DNA of 64,000 nt from Methylophaga sulfidovorans (GTDB taxonomy: Bacteria > Pseudomonadota > Gammaproteobacteria > Nitrosococcales > Methylophagaceae). Numbering within the stretch: position 1 is the stretch's first letter; each line of letters starts with the position of its first letter. The notes under the pieces are model-generated. The model was given only the letters and a program-made list of their open reading frames with translations, was not told the origin of the DNA and searched no databases. This document shows, one piece after another, positions 48,503-60,583 of the stretch. The translations under genes were made by a program, and so were the position numbers. The DNA is taken from the NCBI RefSeq assembly GCF_900114205.1, contig NZ_FOSH01000011.1, positions 1 through 64,000 on the forward strand, read 5' to 3'.

Positions 48503-49303
48503 ATGACAAGCAAGGGCCATTTTGATGCCACGTTGAAACCACCACTCAAATGGGCGGGCGGTAAGCGTTGGTTATTACCCGTTCTTAAACGCTACTGGAA
48601 TAAACACCAGCAATCCAGACTGGTGGAACCATTTTGTGGCGGGCTTTCTGTCGCGCTTGGTCTGGCACCTGAACGAGCATTACTTAATGATGTAAATCCG
48701 GCATTAATTAATTTTTACCAGCACTTAAGCGAGGGCTTAGAGGTTGATATAGCGTTCATTAATGACGAATCAGCCTACTATCATTGTCGTGATGAATTTA
48801 ATCAACTCAACGCCAATCAATCTGATGCTCCGCGCGCAGCTCAACTATTCTATTATTTAAATCGTACGGGCTATAACGGCTTATGCCGTTTTAATAGTCG
48901 AGGTGGTTACAATGTGCCTTTCGGTCGTTATAAAACCATTAACTATTTAGAGAGTTTTATCCACTATCAGCCGATTTTGTCCCGCTGGCAATTCAGTTGC
49001 CAGGATTTCGAAACAATACCACTTGAACCGATGGATTTTGTCTATGCCGATCCGCCATATGACACGCCTTTTCATCAATATTCACAAAAAGGTTTTAAGT
49101 GGGAAGATCAGGAGCGGCTTGCATACTGGCTAAGTCAGCATAATGGCCCCGTTTTATTATCAAACCAAGCGACAGACAGAATTATTAAGTTATACAAACA
49201 ACTTGGATTCAGACTTCGATATCTTGATGCGCCACGGTTAATCAGTTGCAAAGGAAATGGTCGTAAAGCCGTTAAAGAAGTGCTTGCAATCCGTGGTTTT
49301 TGA
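48503..49303 (+). CDS. dam: DNA adenine methyltransferase (Dam-like)
   Basis: A 266-residue N6-adenine methyltransferase of the alpha class, Dam/MboIA-like, expected to act on GATC. AdoMet motif I is in KWAGGKRWLLPVL with FCGGLSVALGL; the catalytic motif is DPPYD with preceding FVYA. The start at 48503 is chosen because a reading frame from 48452 would run through the pdh terminator stem. No restriction enzyme is near, which favours a housekeeping or solitary role. Recognition of GATC is inferred from the family. Confidence 0.88.
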   Translation: MTSKGHFDATLKPPLKWAGGKRWLLPVLKRYWNKHQQSRLVEPFCGGLSVALGLAPERALLNDVNPALINFYQHLSEGLEVDIAFINDESAYYHCRDEFNQLNANQSDAPRAAQLFYYLNRTGYNGLCRFNSRGGYNVPFGRYKTINYLESFIHYQPILSRWQFSCQDFETIPLEPMDFVYADPPYDTPFHQYSQKGFKWEDQERLAYWLSQHNGPVLLSNQATDRIIKLYKQLGFRLRYLDAPRLISCKGNGRKAVKEVLAIRGF

Positions 49304-49412
49304 TACAATACGTGTTCTTTTTTATTCAAGTTAATTTCTATTTTGCCGATGTTATTACTATGGCGATTTAGGGATTGAATCAGCTAATTTTTTACAGGAA
49401 TAAATATCACCC

Positions 49413-50630
49413 ATGTCTAAGATCAACAAAGTCGTACTAGCCTATTCAGGTGGACTGGATACTTCCGTTATTTTGAAGTGGTTACAAGATAAATATGAGT
49501 GTGAAGTGGTTACTTTCACAGCTGACCTTGGGCAGGGTGAAGAAGTTGAACCAGCCAGAGCAAAGGCGAAATCGCTTGGAATCAAAGAAATTTATATTGA
49601 AGATTTACGTGAAGAGTTCGCACGTGATTATGTATTCCCTATGTTTCGTGCTAACGCCATCTATGAAGGCGAATACTTATTAGGTACTTCAATCGCTCGA
49701 CCATTGATTGCAAAACGTTTGGTTGAAATTGCTAATGAAACTGGTGCTGAAGCTGTTTCTCATGGTGCTACAGGTAAAGGCAATGACCAAGTCCGTTTTG
49801 AACTTGGTGCCTATGCGCTGAACCCAAATATTAAAGTGATTGCCCCTTGGCGTGAATGGGACTTATTGTCACGTCAAAAGTTACTTGATTACGCTGAACA
49901 GCATGGTATTCCAGTTGAAATGAAACAAGGTAAAAAGTCACCTTATTCAATGGATGCCAACTTGTTACATATCTCTTATGAAGGCGGTATTTTAGAAGAT
50001 CCATGGGCTGAGCCTGAAGACTCTATGTGGCGTTGGTCTGTTTCTCCAGAAAATGCACCAGATAAACCAACTTATCTTGAATTAAGCTACGAAAAAGGCG
50101 ATATCACTGCAATTAATGGTGAAGCGATGTCACCTGCGACAGTGATGACGTATTTGAACAAAGTTGCGGGAGAAAACGGTATCGGTCGTCTGGATATTGT
50201 CGAAAACCGTTATGTCGGCATGAAGTCACGTGGTTGTTATGAAACACCTGCCGGTACAGTGATGTTGAAAGCACACCGTGCTATTGAATCATTAACATTG
50301 GATCGTGAAGTTGCACACCTTAAAGATGAGTTGATGCCTCGTTATGCCAAAATGATTTATAACGGCTACTGGTGGGCACCAGAACGTGTGATGCTTCAGA
50401 AAATGATTGATGAATCACAACAAACGGTTAACGGTAAAGTACGTATCAAATTATATAAGGGTAACGTTTCTGTTGTTGGGCGTGCATCTGAGACTGATAG
50501 TCTTTTTGATGAGTCAATTGCGACTTTTGAAGATGACGCAGGTGCATACAATCAAAAAGATGCGGAAGGCTTCATTAAACTGAATGCGTTGCGTCTGAAA
50601 ATTGCAGGAAAGGCGAAGCGTAAGGTTTAA
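49413..50630 (+). CDS. argG: argininosuccinate synthase
   Basis: Joins citrulline and aspartate with ATP in arginine synthesis. The 405-residue length is normal for the proteobacterial type. The ATP loop [15 protein letters not shown] and the [14 protein letters not shown] segment are complete. CAGGAATAAATATCACCC lies before the ATG. It is followed 25 bp later by a diguanylate cyclase gene on the same strand. No ARG-box was confidently seen in the 109-bp leader. Confidence 0.98.
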   Translation: MSKINKVVLAYSGGLDTSVILKWLQDKYECEVVTFTADLGQGEEVEPARAKAKSLGIKEIYIEDLREEFARDYVFPMFRANAIYEGEYLLGTSIARPLIAKRLVEIANETGAEAVSHGATGKGNDQVRFELGAYALNPNIKVIAPWREWDLLSRQKLLDYAEQHGIPVEMKQGKKSPYSMDANLLHISYEGGILEDPWAEPEDSMWRWSVSPENAPDKPTYLELSYEKGDITAINGEAMSPATVMTYLNKVAGENGIGRLDIVENRYVGMKSRGCYETPAGTVMLKAHRAIESLTLDREVAHLKDELMPRYAKMIYNGYWWAPERVMLQKMIDESQQTVNGKVRIKLYKGNVSVVGRASETDSLFDESIATFEDDAGAYNQKDAEGFIKLNALRLKIAGKAKRKV

Positions 50631-50655
50631 GAAACCATACGCAGGCTTGTTTAAC

Positions 50656-51693
50656 ATGGATTACAACGAATTATCTGATAAAGCCGCAGAATATATGCGG
50701 CTTGCATTGCCTCTGATGCGGAAACATGGTGTGCCAATGACACCAGATAATTATACGGTGTGGTATGAGCATGTATCTGGTGCAAACCAAGAGCTTTCAG
50801 TTACTATTCAGGAGATGGTGGCTGAAACACCTCTGTTAAGCCAAAGCCAATGTAAGACCCTGTTCAAGCGATTCTTCAATATAGAAAAAGAGCGAGAAGA
50901 GGTATATCAAATGCGCCGTGAACTGGCGCGTTTGCTGAAAGAAGTCATTAATTTTATCTATAGCAGTGTCATGCATACGGATAAAACAAATCAGCGTTTA
51001 AACGATCTGATGAGTCGGATTAATCGCGATATGACAGCAGCAGAGATCCATCAGATAGTTGATGATATTCTCGCTGAAACACGACAAGCGATGAACAGTG
51101 GCGAACTGTTGACTGAGCGCTTAAATACTGCGATGACCGAGGTAGAAAAGCTCAAAAAAGAGTTTGATGTTTCCAAACAAGAAGCAAAAACAGATACATT
51201 AACAGGCTTAGCTAACCGTAAAGCTTTTGACGATGTAGTTAGCAAAGTCACACATGATGCGGATAACTCCGGACTGGATGTCTGTATTATCTTTGCCGAT
51301 CTTGATTTGTTTAAAAATATCAATGATAAACACGGACATCTGGTTGGTGATCAGGTATTACGTGTGGTGGCGAATGCATTAAAAGACAGCGTTAAAGGAC
51401 GTGATCTGGTTGCGAGATATGGTGGTGAGGAATTCGCCATCATCTTATTGAACACAAGCCTTCAGAATGCAAAAAATGTCGCTGAAAATATTCGTCAGGA
51501 AATTGCTTCTAAGCGGATACAGCGTAAAGATACCAGAGAGTCACTTGGTGTCATCACCATGTCATTTGGTGTGGCACGTTATGTGAGTTCTGAAGGCAGT
51601 GAGAGCTTTATGCAGCGGGCTGACAGAGCTTTGTATATGTCCAAGAGGAAAGGGCGCAACTGTGTGTCAGAAGCGCCACCACCAATCATCTAG
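50656..51693 (+). CDS. diguanylate cyclase with N-terminal helical region
   Basis: A 345-residue cytosolic GGDEF protein. The first 175 residues form a helical sensor region of the kind found in stress-type cyclases (LPLMRKHGVPMTPDNYTVWY, then coiled coils). The GGDEF domain (about 180-345) has RYGGEEF at about 255. The I-site position reads KGRD instead of RxxD, so product inhibition may be lost. The start at 50656 is preferred over an extension into the argG end. Its stop overlaps the convergent nitroreductase gene by 8 bp. Confidence 0.9.
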   Translation: MDYNELSDKAAEYMRLALPLMRKHGVPMTPDNYTVWYEHVSGANQELSVTIQEMVAETPLLSQSQCKTLFKRFFNIEKEREEVYQMRRELARLLKEVINFIYSSVMHTDKTNQRLNDLMSRINRDMTAAEIHQIVDDILAETRQAMNSGELLTERLNTAMTEVEKLKKEFDVSKQEAKTDTLTGLANRKAFDDVVSKVTHDADNSGLDVCIIFADLDLFKNINDKHGHLVGDQVLRVVANALKDSVKGRDLVARYGGEEFAIILLNTSLQNAKNVAENIRQEIASKRIQRKDTRESLGVITMSFGVARYVSSEGSESFMQRADRALYMSKRKGRNCVSEAPPPII

Positions 51694-52303
51694 TTTCGTC
51701 TGGGAATCTGTCAGTAAACAGTACTTCGTCTAGCTCTAACTGTCCCGAACGTGGGCGTGCTTCCTGTAATTTCTTACCAACAGTAATCATCATTACAATA
51801 ACATGATCATGGGGTAAGTTAATGATTCTCGCGACTTTATCAAAGTCAAAACCGTCCATTGGACATGAATCATATCCCATACCTTTCGCCATCAGCATGA
51901 TGGTACTAGCAACAATCCCAACAGAACGAAAACATTCGTCACGTTGACCCTGGTGATGATTGGTGTAGTAGCCTTCGATCGCTGGCAACATGAAATCTTG
52001 TACTTCTTTGGGGGCATGGCGCCAGTAGCGTTGTGGATCTTTCTCCCAGGCATTTAAATCGGCACACAACACTAATAACATAGATGCATCAGTGACTTGA
52101 GCCTGACCATAACTGGCTTCACGGATTTCTTCACGAAGTTCTTTATCTTCAACATTAATAAAACGCCAGTGCTGAAGATTAAATGCTGTTGGAGATAAGA
52201 TTGCATGCTCCATTAATGTCCTGACTTCTTCTTTTGTCATTGTGTGTTCAGGGTCATAATGCTTAACAGAACGACGGCTAAGAATCGCTTCTTTAATATC
52301 CAT
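51686..52303 (-). CDS. nitroreductase-family oxidoreductase
   Basis: A 205-residue FMN-dependent reductase of the NfsB-like superfamily. The N-terminal ILSRRSVKHYD motif binds FMN phosphate, and SPTAFNLQHWRFI and GMGYDSCPMDGFD are typical. Substrates may be quinones, nitro compounds or flavins; the sequence does not decide. It ends the minus-strand run that begins with purB (purB, DUF7931-like, secretin-like, nitroreductase), 14 bp after the preceding gene. Confidence 0.88.
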   Translation of the reverse strand: MDIKEAILSRRSVKHYDPEHTMTKEEVRTLMEHAILSPTAFNLQHWRFINVEDKELREEIREASYGQAQVTDASMLLVLCADLNAWEKDPQRYWRHAPKEVQDFMLPAIEGYYTNHHQGQRDECFRSVGIVASTIMLMAKGMGYDSCPMDGFDFDKVARIINLPHDHVIVMMITVGKKLQEARPRSGQLELDEVLFTDRFPDETR

Positions 52304-52317
52304 AAATACTCTTGTGA

Positions 52318-53112
52318 TTAATTTGAAGATGTTTCAACTTTCAGATAGATAATTTGTTGTTGCCCTTGATGTGTTTGATACTGTTTCAGACCTTCTTTTT
52401 GTCTCTGCTGATCTTCTGAAACATAGGCGATTTCTATCCATTGGCCTAATTTGCCATGTACTGTACTGATAAGATTGCTGCTATTAATTTGTCCATCATG
52501 GCTTCGGTCTGAGAAAGAGGGGTGTATTTCTACTCTGACATTATCATCTGCCAGTAGAAAAGGGATAGCCATAAATCCTCTTGAAGTCGATATATATTGG
52601 GTATTCGAGGCAAAACCGATATTGCCATTAGGATTAACAAAGTATAAATAGTCTTTTTCTGGTTTGGCATTACCGATATTGATAGCAATGGGCTGTCCGG
52701 CAATACCCTGAGCACTATAACGATTATCTTTATCGTCTTTTCCTTTTGTTGACCATTGTTTTATCGACACTGAAGCATTAGGTTGTTCCGTGGATAACTG
52801 GATATTGGCTTGATGGCCAGACTGATTATTGAGTTGTTCTGACGTTTGCCAGACAGTAACTACAACGGATTTCAATGGCATATCCAGTTTTTTAATCAGC
52901 TGCTCTACATTCGCTACAGTAGCCCGATCTGATTTTAAAATAAGCATATTGTCGTACGCTTTTATGGTGGCTGATTCGGGTAAAAACGGACGGACTTGAT
53001 CAACAACCTCACTAGCCAGGCGATGCTTTAGAGTGATGGTATGAATATCGGAATCTGCAAATACGTTCGAGCAGAACATCAGTATTGCAATGGTCAAAAT
53101 GAGTTTTTTCAT
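52318..53112 (-). CDS. secreted protein with secretin N-domain (NolW-like)
   Basis: A 264-residue periplasmic protein with a signal peptide (about 1-19). Residues about 22-80 (HTITLKHRLASEVVDQVRPF, then ANVEQLIKKLDMP) match the short N1-type repeat of secretins, but no secretin pore domain follows. The C-terminal part is beta-rich and unknown. It may dock to a secretin or act alone. It starts 4 bp inside the end of the DUF7931-like gene (ATGA-type overlap). Confidence 0.75.
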   Translation of the reverse strand: MKKLILTIAILMFCSNVFADSDIHTITLKHRLASEVVDQVRPFLPESATIKAYDNMLILKSDRATVANVEQLIKKLDMPLKSVVVTVWQTSEQLNNQSGHQANIQLSTEQPNASVSIKQWSTKGKDDKDNRYSAQGIAGQPIAINIGNAKPEKDYLYFVNPNGNIGFASNTQYISTSRGFMAIPFLLADDNVRVEIHPSFSDRSHDGQINSSNLISTVHGKLGQWIEIAYVSEDQQRQKEGLKQYQTHQGQQQIIYLKVETSSN

Positions 53113-53609
53113 AATTGCAAGCGCCTCGTATTCAAATCAAATTGGCTTCTTGACCACATGTCCTCAAAGTCCTTTTTTCTATTACGGACCTGACGTGCAG
53201 CATCAAAGTCGACTATACCCTCGTAGCGGACAGAATTGGGACAATATAAAAATGCTTTATTATCTATCAACAGATACATATAGCGTGATTTCTGATCTTG
53301 CTTGTCTGCAATATGAATCTGAATTTTACTGGAGAGCCGCTGTGCTAAAGGTATAAGTAAATGCCTTTGGGCTGTCGTTTGCTGTGTACCGTGTACTAAA
53401 AAGCGAATACCACAGCGCTGGCTCTGATTAATAAATGCAATTAATTTATCAATGACAATTTGATTATTGAATAAAACACTATCTAACTCAGGACCAAAAA
53501 AACAGATTTCCTGTCTGGCGGACTCAATGAGTTCAATAGAGTATTGGCTTGCATATTCCCGACTGTCGAACGGTATAGTTTGATCGTCAGTCGGGATACT
53601 CTCACTCAT
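53109..53609 (-). CDS. DUF7931-like protein
   Basis: A 166-residue soluble protein. It resembles the DUF7931 family of short proteins placed next to purB or secretin-like genes in gammaproteobacteria, with a phospholipase D-like Rossmann pattern (IELIESARQEICFFGPEL, GIRFLVHGT, YLLIDNKAFLYCP) but no HKD motif. The function is unknown. It lies 2 bp after purB and overlaps the next gene by 4 bp. Confidence 0.65.
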   Translation of the reverse strand: MSESIPTDDQTIPFDSREYASQYSIELIESARQEICFFGPELDSVLFNNQIVIDKLIAFINQSQRCGIRFLVHGTQQTTAQRHLLIPLAQRLSSKIQIHIADKQDQKSRYMYLLIDNKAFLYCPNSVRYEGIVDFDAARQVRNRKKDFEDMWSRSQFDLNTRRLQL

Positions 53610-53611
53610 AC

Positions 53612-55021
<1,410 letters not shown>

Positions 55022-55100
55022 TTATAGCAGAGTTCGCTCGTACTAAACGCTTTCAGGTAAAATGTCACCGTTTCATTCTCAAACTTTGGGGTACACATAC

Positions 55101-57632
55101 GTGCTGAAAGAATATCAATCGCAAGTTGAAGAACGCGCCAAACTTGGCTTACCACCGTTACCACTTGATGCTGAACAGGTTTCTGCTTTAATTGAACAGC
55201 TCAAATCAGGAAGCGATGACAGTGAAGAATTATTAGATCTTCTGATTCATAGAGTCCCGCCAGGTGTCGATCAAGCGGCTTATGTGAAAGCGGGCTTTCT
55301 CACCGATATCGCAAAAGGTGAAGTGACATGTGCATTGATCCCACCAGTCAAAGCAACAGAGTTATTAGGCACGATGATGGGTGGCTACAATGTGCAATCA
55401 TTGATCCAGCTACTCGATATTGAAGAAACTGCCGCTACGGCTGAAAAAGCATTGTGTAAAACATTGATGGTTTACGATGCTTACCATGACGTGGTTGAAA
55501 AAGCGGAGACCAATGAATACGCCAAGCGCGTATTACAATCATGGGCTGACGCTGAATGGTTCACTTCCCGACCTAAATTGGCTGAACAGATCACGCTAAC
55601 GGTATTTAAAGTCCCTGGTGAAACCAATACCGATGATTTATCTCCTGCTACAGAAGCATGGAGCCGTCCGGATATTCCTCTTCATGCTAAAGCCATGCTG
55701 GTCAGTAAAATGGATGATCCCATTGGTGACATTGAGAAGCTAAAAGAGAAAGGTTATCCATTGGCATTTGTCGGTGATGTTGTGGGTACGGGTTCGTCTA
55801 GAAAATCAGCGATTAACTCTGTGTTATGGCATATGGGCCATGATATTCCCTATGTGCCTAACAAACGTCAGGGTGGCGTTATTCTCGGTAATAATATTGC
55901 TCCTATCTTCTTTAATACTGCGGAAGACTCTGGTGCAATGCCGATTGAATGTGATGTCCAGAATATGGAAACTGGCGATATCATCACCATTCTGCCTTAT
56001 GAAGGCAAAATATTAAATGAAGCAGGTAATGTCATCAGCGAATTCAGTATGCGTCCAACCACGCTGGCCGATGAGGTTCGTGCCGGCGGTCGTATTCCGT
56101 TAATTATTGGCCGTGGACTGACTGATAAAGCCCGTGAAACCTTAGGCTTAGAACCCTCGGATATTTTTGTACGCCCAGTCGAACCCGTAGATACCGGTAA
56201 AGGCTTTACATTAGCGCAGAAAATGGTCGGCCGTGCTTGTGGTGTAGAAGGTGTTCGCCCAAATAGTTACTGTGAACCTAAGGTCACCACTGTCGGCTCT
56301 CAGGATACAACCGGGGCGATGACACGTGATGAGTTAAAAGAGCTGGCCTGTTTAGGTTTTTCTGCCGATCTTGTTATGCAATCTTTCTGTCATACCGCGG
56401 CTTATCCAAAACCAGTTGATATTAAACTACAGCATGAATTGCCTGACTTTATCAGCACACGTGGTGGCGTCTCATTACGTCCTGGTGACGGTATTATTCA
56501 CTCTTGGTTAAACCGCATGATTTTGCCTGATACCGTCGGTACTGGTGGTGACTCACATACGCGTTTCCCAATTGGTATCAGTTTCCCGGCTGGCTCAGGT
56601 TTAGTGGCGTTTGGTGCAGCTTTAGGGGTTATGCCGTTAGATATGCCAGAGTCAGTACTGGTTAAATTCAAAGGTGAAATGCAGTCTGGGATTACACTTC
56701 GTGACTTGGTAAATGCAATTCCATACGCTGCTATTCAACAAGGACTGCTGACCGTAGAGAAAAAAGGTAAGAAAAATATTTTCAATGGTCGCGTGTTGGA
56801 AATTGAAGGTTTACCTGATCTCAAAGTAGAGCAGGCATTTGAATTATCTGATGCTTCTGCCGAGCGTAGTGCAAATGGTTGTACCGTGCGTTTGAATAAA
56901 GAACCTATTATTGAGTTCTTAAATTCAAATATGGCGCTGATGGAATGGATGATTGCGGAAGGTTATCAGGATGAGCGTACTTTGCGTCGTCGCATTGATA
57001 GCATGAAAGCCTGGTTGGATGATCCACAGTTATTAGAACCTGATGCTGATGCAGAATACGCTGCAGTCATCGAAATTGACTTGAATGAAATTAAAGAACC
57101 TCTGTTGGCTTGCCCGAACGATCCTGATGACATTAAACCGTTGTCAGAGCTTCAAGGTAATAAAATCGATGAGGTGTTTATTGGTTCATGTATGACTAAT
57201 ATCGGTCATTATCGTGCCGCAAGCAAAGTATTGGAAAATATGCGTAACTTGCCTGTTAAGTTATGGATTGCCCCACCAACCAAAATGGATAAATTCCAGC
57301 TGACTGAAGAGGGTGTATACAGCACCTTTGGTCGAGTAGGTGCTCGTACAGAAACACCTGGTTGTTCTTTATGTATGGGTAACCAGGCACGGGTTGCTGA
57401 TGGTGCAACGGTCGTTTCTACGTCTACGCGTAACTTCCCGAACCGTTTAGGTAATAATGCGGATGTCTATTTATCTTCTGCAGAACTTGCTGCGGTAGTG
57501 GCCAGCATCGGACGTTTACCCACCGTTGCTGAATACCTTGAGGCGGTTGCAGGTATTAAACCAATGGCGGCAGAAATTTATCGTTATCTTAACTTCCATG
57601 AGATGGATGAATATCGACGTGCTGCCAGCTAG
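55101..57632 (+). CDS. acnB: aconitate hydratase B
   Basis: Interconverts citrate and isocitrate in the TCA cycle. About 843 residues with the AcnB-type N-terminal HEAT-like domain. Iron-sulfur cluster Cys lie in [11 protein letters not shown] and in [17 protein letters not shown] 55101 (reading [20 protein letters not shown]) fits the AcnB N terminus and follows GGGG; the ATG at 55062 would add 13 residues without family support. A terminator follows. Confidence 0.97.
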   Translation: MLKEYQSQVEERAKLGLPPLPLDAEQVSALIEQLKSGSDDSEELLDLLIHRVPPGVDQAAYVKAGFLTDIAKGEVTCALIPPVKATELLGTMMGGYNVQSLIQLLDIEETAATAEKALCKTLMVYDAYHDVVEKAETNEYAKRVLQSWADAEWFTSRPKLAEQITLTVFKVPGETNTDDLSPATEAWSRPDIPLHAKAMLVSKMDDPIGDIEKLKEKGYPLAFVGDVVGTGSSRKSAINSVLWHMGHDIPYVPNKRQGGVILGNNIAPIFFNTAEDSGAMPIECDVQNMETGDIITILPYEGKILNEAGNVISEFSMRPTTLADEVRAGGRIPLIIGRGLTDKARETLGLEPSDIFVRPVEPVDTGKGFTLAQKMVGRACGVEGVRPNSYCEPKVTTVGSQDTTGAMTRDELKELACLGFSADLVMQSFCHTAAYPKPVDIKLQHELPDFISTRGGVSLRPGDGIIHSWLNRMILPDTVGTGGDSHTRFPIGISFPAGSGLVAFGAALGVMPLDMPESVLVKFKGEMQSGITLRDLVNAIPYAAIQQGLLTVEKKGKKNIFNGRVLEIEGLPDLKVEQAFELSDASAERSANGCTVRLNKEPIIEFLNSNMALMEWMIAEGYQDERTLRRRIDSMKAWLDDPQLLEPDADAEYAAVIEIDLNEIKEPLLACPNDPDDIKPLSELQGNKIDEVFIGSCMTNIGHYRAASKVLENMRNLPVKLWIAPPTKMDKFQLTEEGVYSTFGRVGARTETPGCSLCMGNQARVADGATVVSTSTRNFPNRLGNNADVYLSSAELAAVVASIGRLPTVAEYLEAVAGIKPMAAEIYRYLNFHEMDEYRRAAS

Positions 57633-57650
57633 AGCTTAGTGGCATAAAAC

Positions 57651-57687
57651 AAAAAAGGCTGTTTTCTTTTTAGAAGCAGCCTTTTTT
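57651..57687 (+). terminator. intrinsic terminator after acnB
   Basis: AAAAAAGGCTG with TTTTC pairs with GAAG and CAGCCTTTTTT around a short loop, with a terminal T run. It separates acnB from the fetB-like gene that starts at 57704. Confidence 0.85.
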
Positions 57688-57703
57688 ATATCTGAGAAAA
57701 GAA

Positions 57704-58411
57704 ATGAATACATCTGTACAAGTTATTTCAAACTTTCAACTGGCATTGGCTTTTATTCCAGTCGTCGTCGTTTTACTGATGATGGTGCATTGGTCGCTAA
57801 AAGCGGGTTTTGCAGTTTATGCACTGATCCGGATGTTGATTCAATTATTACTGGTGGGTTATGTATTAACAACAGTGTTTGCTGCTGAAAAGTCATGGAT
57901 TGTTATGCTGGTGATGTTAGTCATGGTCAGTGCAGCAAGCTGGATTGCATTAGGAACTGTAGAAGGGCAGAGACGATCTCTTTATCCGATTGCTTTTCTT
58001 AGTATTTTATTTGGCGGTGGACTCACCTTAATGCTAGTTACTCAGGGCGTGATTGGTCTTTCACCCTGGTATGAGCCACGCTATATGATTCCATTGGCTG
58101 GGATGATTTTTGCCAATGCGATGAATAGCGTGAGCCTGGCTGCCGAACGATTATCCGCTGAATTATCAAGAGATATCGACTTTCTTACTGCCAGATATGA
58201 GGCTTTTCAAGCCGCCTTTATTCCAACGATTAACTCGATGTTAGCTGTCGGTTTAGTCTCTTTACCAGGCATGATGACCGGACAAATCTTATCTGGAGTG
58301 TCGCCGATTACAGCTGCTCATTATCAAATTGTGGTGATGTGTATGATTTTTGGTGGTTCAGGTTTGTCGATTGTGTTTTTCTTATGGCTTTTTAAAACAC
58401 GGGTTAATTAA
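57704..58411 (+). CDS. UPF0014 / FetB-like ABC permease
   Basis: A 235-residue membrane permease of the UPF0014 family, whose E. coli member FetB exports iron with the ATPase FetA. The conserved stretch ALIRMLIQLLLVGYVLTTVF and the block GMIFANAMNSVSLAAERL to AAFIPTINSMLAVGLVSLPGMM are present. No fetA-like ATPase is adjacent, so it is an orphan unless a distant ATPase serves it. Its stop overlaps the convergent hflD end by 4 bp. Confidence 0.85.
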   Translation: MNTSVQVISNFQLALAFIPVVVVLLMMVHWSLKAGFAVYALIRMLIQLLLVGYVLTTVFAAEKSWIVMLVMLVMVSAASWIALGTVEGQRRSLYPIAFLSILFGGGLTLMLVTQGVIGLSPWYEPRYMIPLAGMIFANAMNSVSLAAERLSAELSRDIDFLTARYEAFQAAFIPTINSMLAVGLVSLPGMMTGQILSGVSPITAAHYQIVVMCMIFGGSGLSIVFFLWLFKTRVN

Positions 58412-59040
58412 ATTTCACTCGACAAGGCTTCAGTTGCACTTAGTAGCTTTCCACTTTGAAATAGAAACTGCCAGCGCCGTCCGCCTTTTTGTTGCCATAA
58501 CACAGCAGCACGAATACCTGTCAGAAGCAGGGCTCTTACCAGATTAATATTGTCTGGCTGTTGTAAAAAACCGGGATCTCCATAGACCTGAATGCGAGGT
58601 TTTAACTCACTTAATGTGCGTTGATATATATCGGCAAAACGTGCAATAACCTGCGGGGATAGAATATCGCCGAAGTAATCAATTTGCGCAGGCACTTGTT
58701 GAATTTCACGATCAATTAACGCCAGCATTTCTGGCTGTTTTGCTAATTGACGTTCAAGATGAAGAAGACTGACGACATAACGTAATAAGGTCACATCCTT
58801 TTTGTCTTTTTTCTTTGAAAGCTGAGTATTGAGTGCCTCAATTCCTGTTCTTAATTGACTCACTGAACCATACACAGACTCGGTGTCAGGTGCATTCTCT
58901 ACCAACAAACTTTCCAACATCACTTTCATGTCGGTGTTATCAACTTGACCAGTTTCAGCGACTTGTTGAACTAATGTAGCAGCCTGAACAACGGCAGAAA
59001 TGGCAATCGTGCGATCACGTAAACGAGGGCTTATGCTCAT
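58408..59040 (-). CDS. hflD: HflD-like high-frequency lysogenisation protein
   Basis: A 210-residue helical protein found next to mnmA in gammaproteobacteria. The sequence pattern ([20 protein letters not shown], then [12 protein letters not shown] and [23 protein letters not shown]) is characteristic. In E. coli it affects lambda CII stability and associates with the membrane; its native role is unclear. It overlaps the mnmA stop by 4 bp (ATGA). Confidence 0.93.
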   Translation of the reverse strand: MSISPRLRDRTIAISAVVQAATLVQQVAETGQVDNTDMKVMLESLLVENAPDTESVYGSVSQLRTGIEALNTQLSKKKDKKDVTLLRYVVSLLHLERQLAKQPEMLALIDREIQQVPAQIDYFGDILSPQVIARFADIYQRTLSELKPRIQVYGDPGFLQQPDNINLVRALLLTGIRAAVLWQQKGGRRWQFLFQSGKLLSATEALSSEI

Positions 59041-60140
59041 GGATGGATTCCTGGTGCATCAGTCGAGACAATAATCCCACCACCAAGACAGTCATCATCC
59101 AGATAAAACACCACCGATTGACCAGGGGTCACGGCACGTTGCTTTTCGTCAAATTCAACATGAATATTACCGTTCTCATCCTGGCTAATCGTACAAGCCT
59201 GATCAGGTTGACGATAGCGTGTTTTTGCCGCAGCACGACAAGGAAACTCAGGCGGATGGCCAGCGACCCAGGACACGTCTTCTGCCACCAGGTTTTGACT
59301 CCATAGCCAGGGATGATCGCCCTGAACGACGTAAAGAATCTGATTATCCATATCTTTACCGGCGACAAACCAGGGTTCGCCGGTGCTATCTTTACGACCA
59401 CCAATACCAAGTCCCTGACGTTGGCCCAATGTGTAATACATAAGACCAGCATGTTGACCTATTTTTTCACCTTCAGGGGTACGCATTTCTCCAGGCTGAG
59501 CTGGTATATAACGACTCAAAAACTCACGGAAATGACGTTCGCCGATAAAACAAATACCGGTGCTGTCTTTTTTATCATGATTAATAAAACCGGCTTCTTC
59601 AGCAATACGTCTGACTTCGGTTTTTGGCAATTCACCTAATGGAAAGCGTGTTCGTGATAATTGTTCCTGACCAAGCGTATATAAAAAGTAGCTTTGATCT
59701 TTTTTATGATCTTTGCCTTTTAACAAATGAAATTGGCCATTTCGTTCTTCAACACGGGCATAGTGACCGGTAGCGATAATGTCACCACCAAGTTCAATAG
59801 CATGATCGAGAAAGGTTTTAAATTTTATTTCACGATTACACAGAATATCCGGATTAGGGGTACGACCAGCGCGGTACTCATCCAGAAAGTGTTTGAAAAC
59901 GTAATCCCAATATTCCATGGCAAAGTTGGCTTCATGAAAGGGGATACCGACTGTTTCAGCAACAGAGCTGGCGTCTTTACGATCTTCTTCGACAGTGCAC
60001 TCACTTTCATCAGCGAAGTCGACCCAATTTTTCATGAACAGCCCTTCAACATGATCAAATTGCTGTTTTAACAATAACGCGGCTACAGAGGAGTCGACGC
60101 CGCCGGAAAGTCCGACGACTACTTTATTTTCATTGCTCAT
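59037..60140 (-). CDS. mnmA: tRNA 2-thiouridylase
   Basis: Adds sulfur to U34 of Lys, Glu and Gln tRNAs. It has 367 residues, an N-terminal PP-loop [14 protein letters not shown], a first catalytic Cys in [12 protein letters not shown] (about 102) and a second in [12 protein letters not shown] (about 199), with a C-terminal beta-barrel part. It lies 2 bp after nudJ and overlaps hflD by 4 bp, so it belongs to the rluE-nudJ-mnmA-hflD run. Confidence 0.97.
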   Translation of the reverse strand: MSNENKVVVGLSGGVDSSVAALLLKQQFDHVEGLFMKNWVDFADESECTVEEDRKDASSVAETVGIPFHEANFAMEYWDYVFKHFLDEYRAGRTPNPDILCNREIKFKTFLDHAIELGGDIIATGHYARVEERNGQFHLLKGKDHKKDQSYFLYTLGQEQLSRTRFPLGELPKTEVRRIAEEAGFINHDKKDSTGICFIGERHFREFLSRYIPAQPGEMRTPEGEKIGQHAGLMYYTLGQRQGLGIGGRKDSTGEPWFVAGKDMDNQILYVVQGDHPWLWSQNLVAEDVSWVAGHPPEFPCRAAAKTRYRQPDQACTISQDENGNIHVEFDEKQRAVTPGQSVVFYLDDDCLGGGIIVSTDAPGIHP

Positions 60141-60142
60141 AT

Positions 60143-60583
60143 TTAATTACGTAAAATATCCAGAGGATAGCGGTGGCCATCAATATAGTCTTGGAAACAA
60201 TCAGTTACAAGTGTACTGCGCAGATCCGCTTGTCTGTGGCGTATCTCATCAAAAGGTAACCAGAGTGCTTGATGAATATCATCATCCAGTGGTTGTTCGG
60301 GATCATGATCCGTGACTGTTCCTGAAAAACAGTAACGAATATAGGTTTCACCCTTACGCGGGTGAATCCATCGATAAATCCCGACCAGTGATTCCGGATG
60401 AAACGTCCAGGCTGTCTCTTCCTTTGTCTCACGAATCACTGCGTCTATTAGACTTTCGTCTGGTTCGAGATGGCCGGCTGGCTGATTTAAGGTCATTTTG
60501 CCGTTGATTTCTTCTTCGACCAGAAGGAATCGGTCGTTCTGTTCGACTACGGCGGCGACTGTTGTTCGAGGCTTCCAAATCAT
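60143..60583 (-). CDS. nudJ: Nudix phosphatase NudJ-like
   Basis: A 146-residue Nudix hydrolase close to NudJ, which acts on thiamine and isoprenoid pyrophosphates and NTPs. It opens [20 protein letters not shown], and the Nudix box runs [20 protein letters not shown] with Ala-Trp following where the consensus has x-Gly-U. The first 51 codons overlap the rluE end in another frame (60429-60583). The start is set by homology; no good SD is visible, so coupling to rluE translation is plausible. Confidence 0.92.
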   Translation of the reverse strand: MIWKPRTTVAAVVEQNDRFLLVEEEINGKMTLNQPAGHLEPDESLIDAVIRETKEETAWTFHPESLVGIYRWIHPRKGETYIRYCFSGTVTDHDPEQPLDDDIHQALWLPFDEIRHRQADLRSTLVTDCFQDYIDGHRYPLDILRN

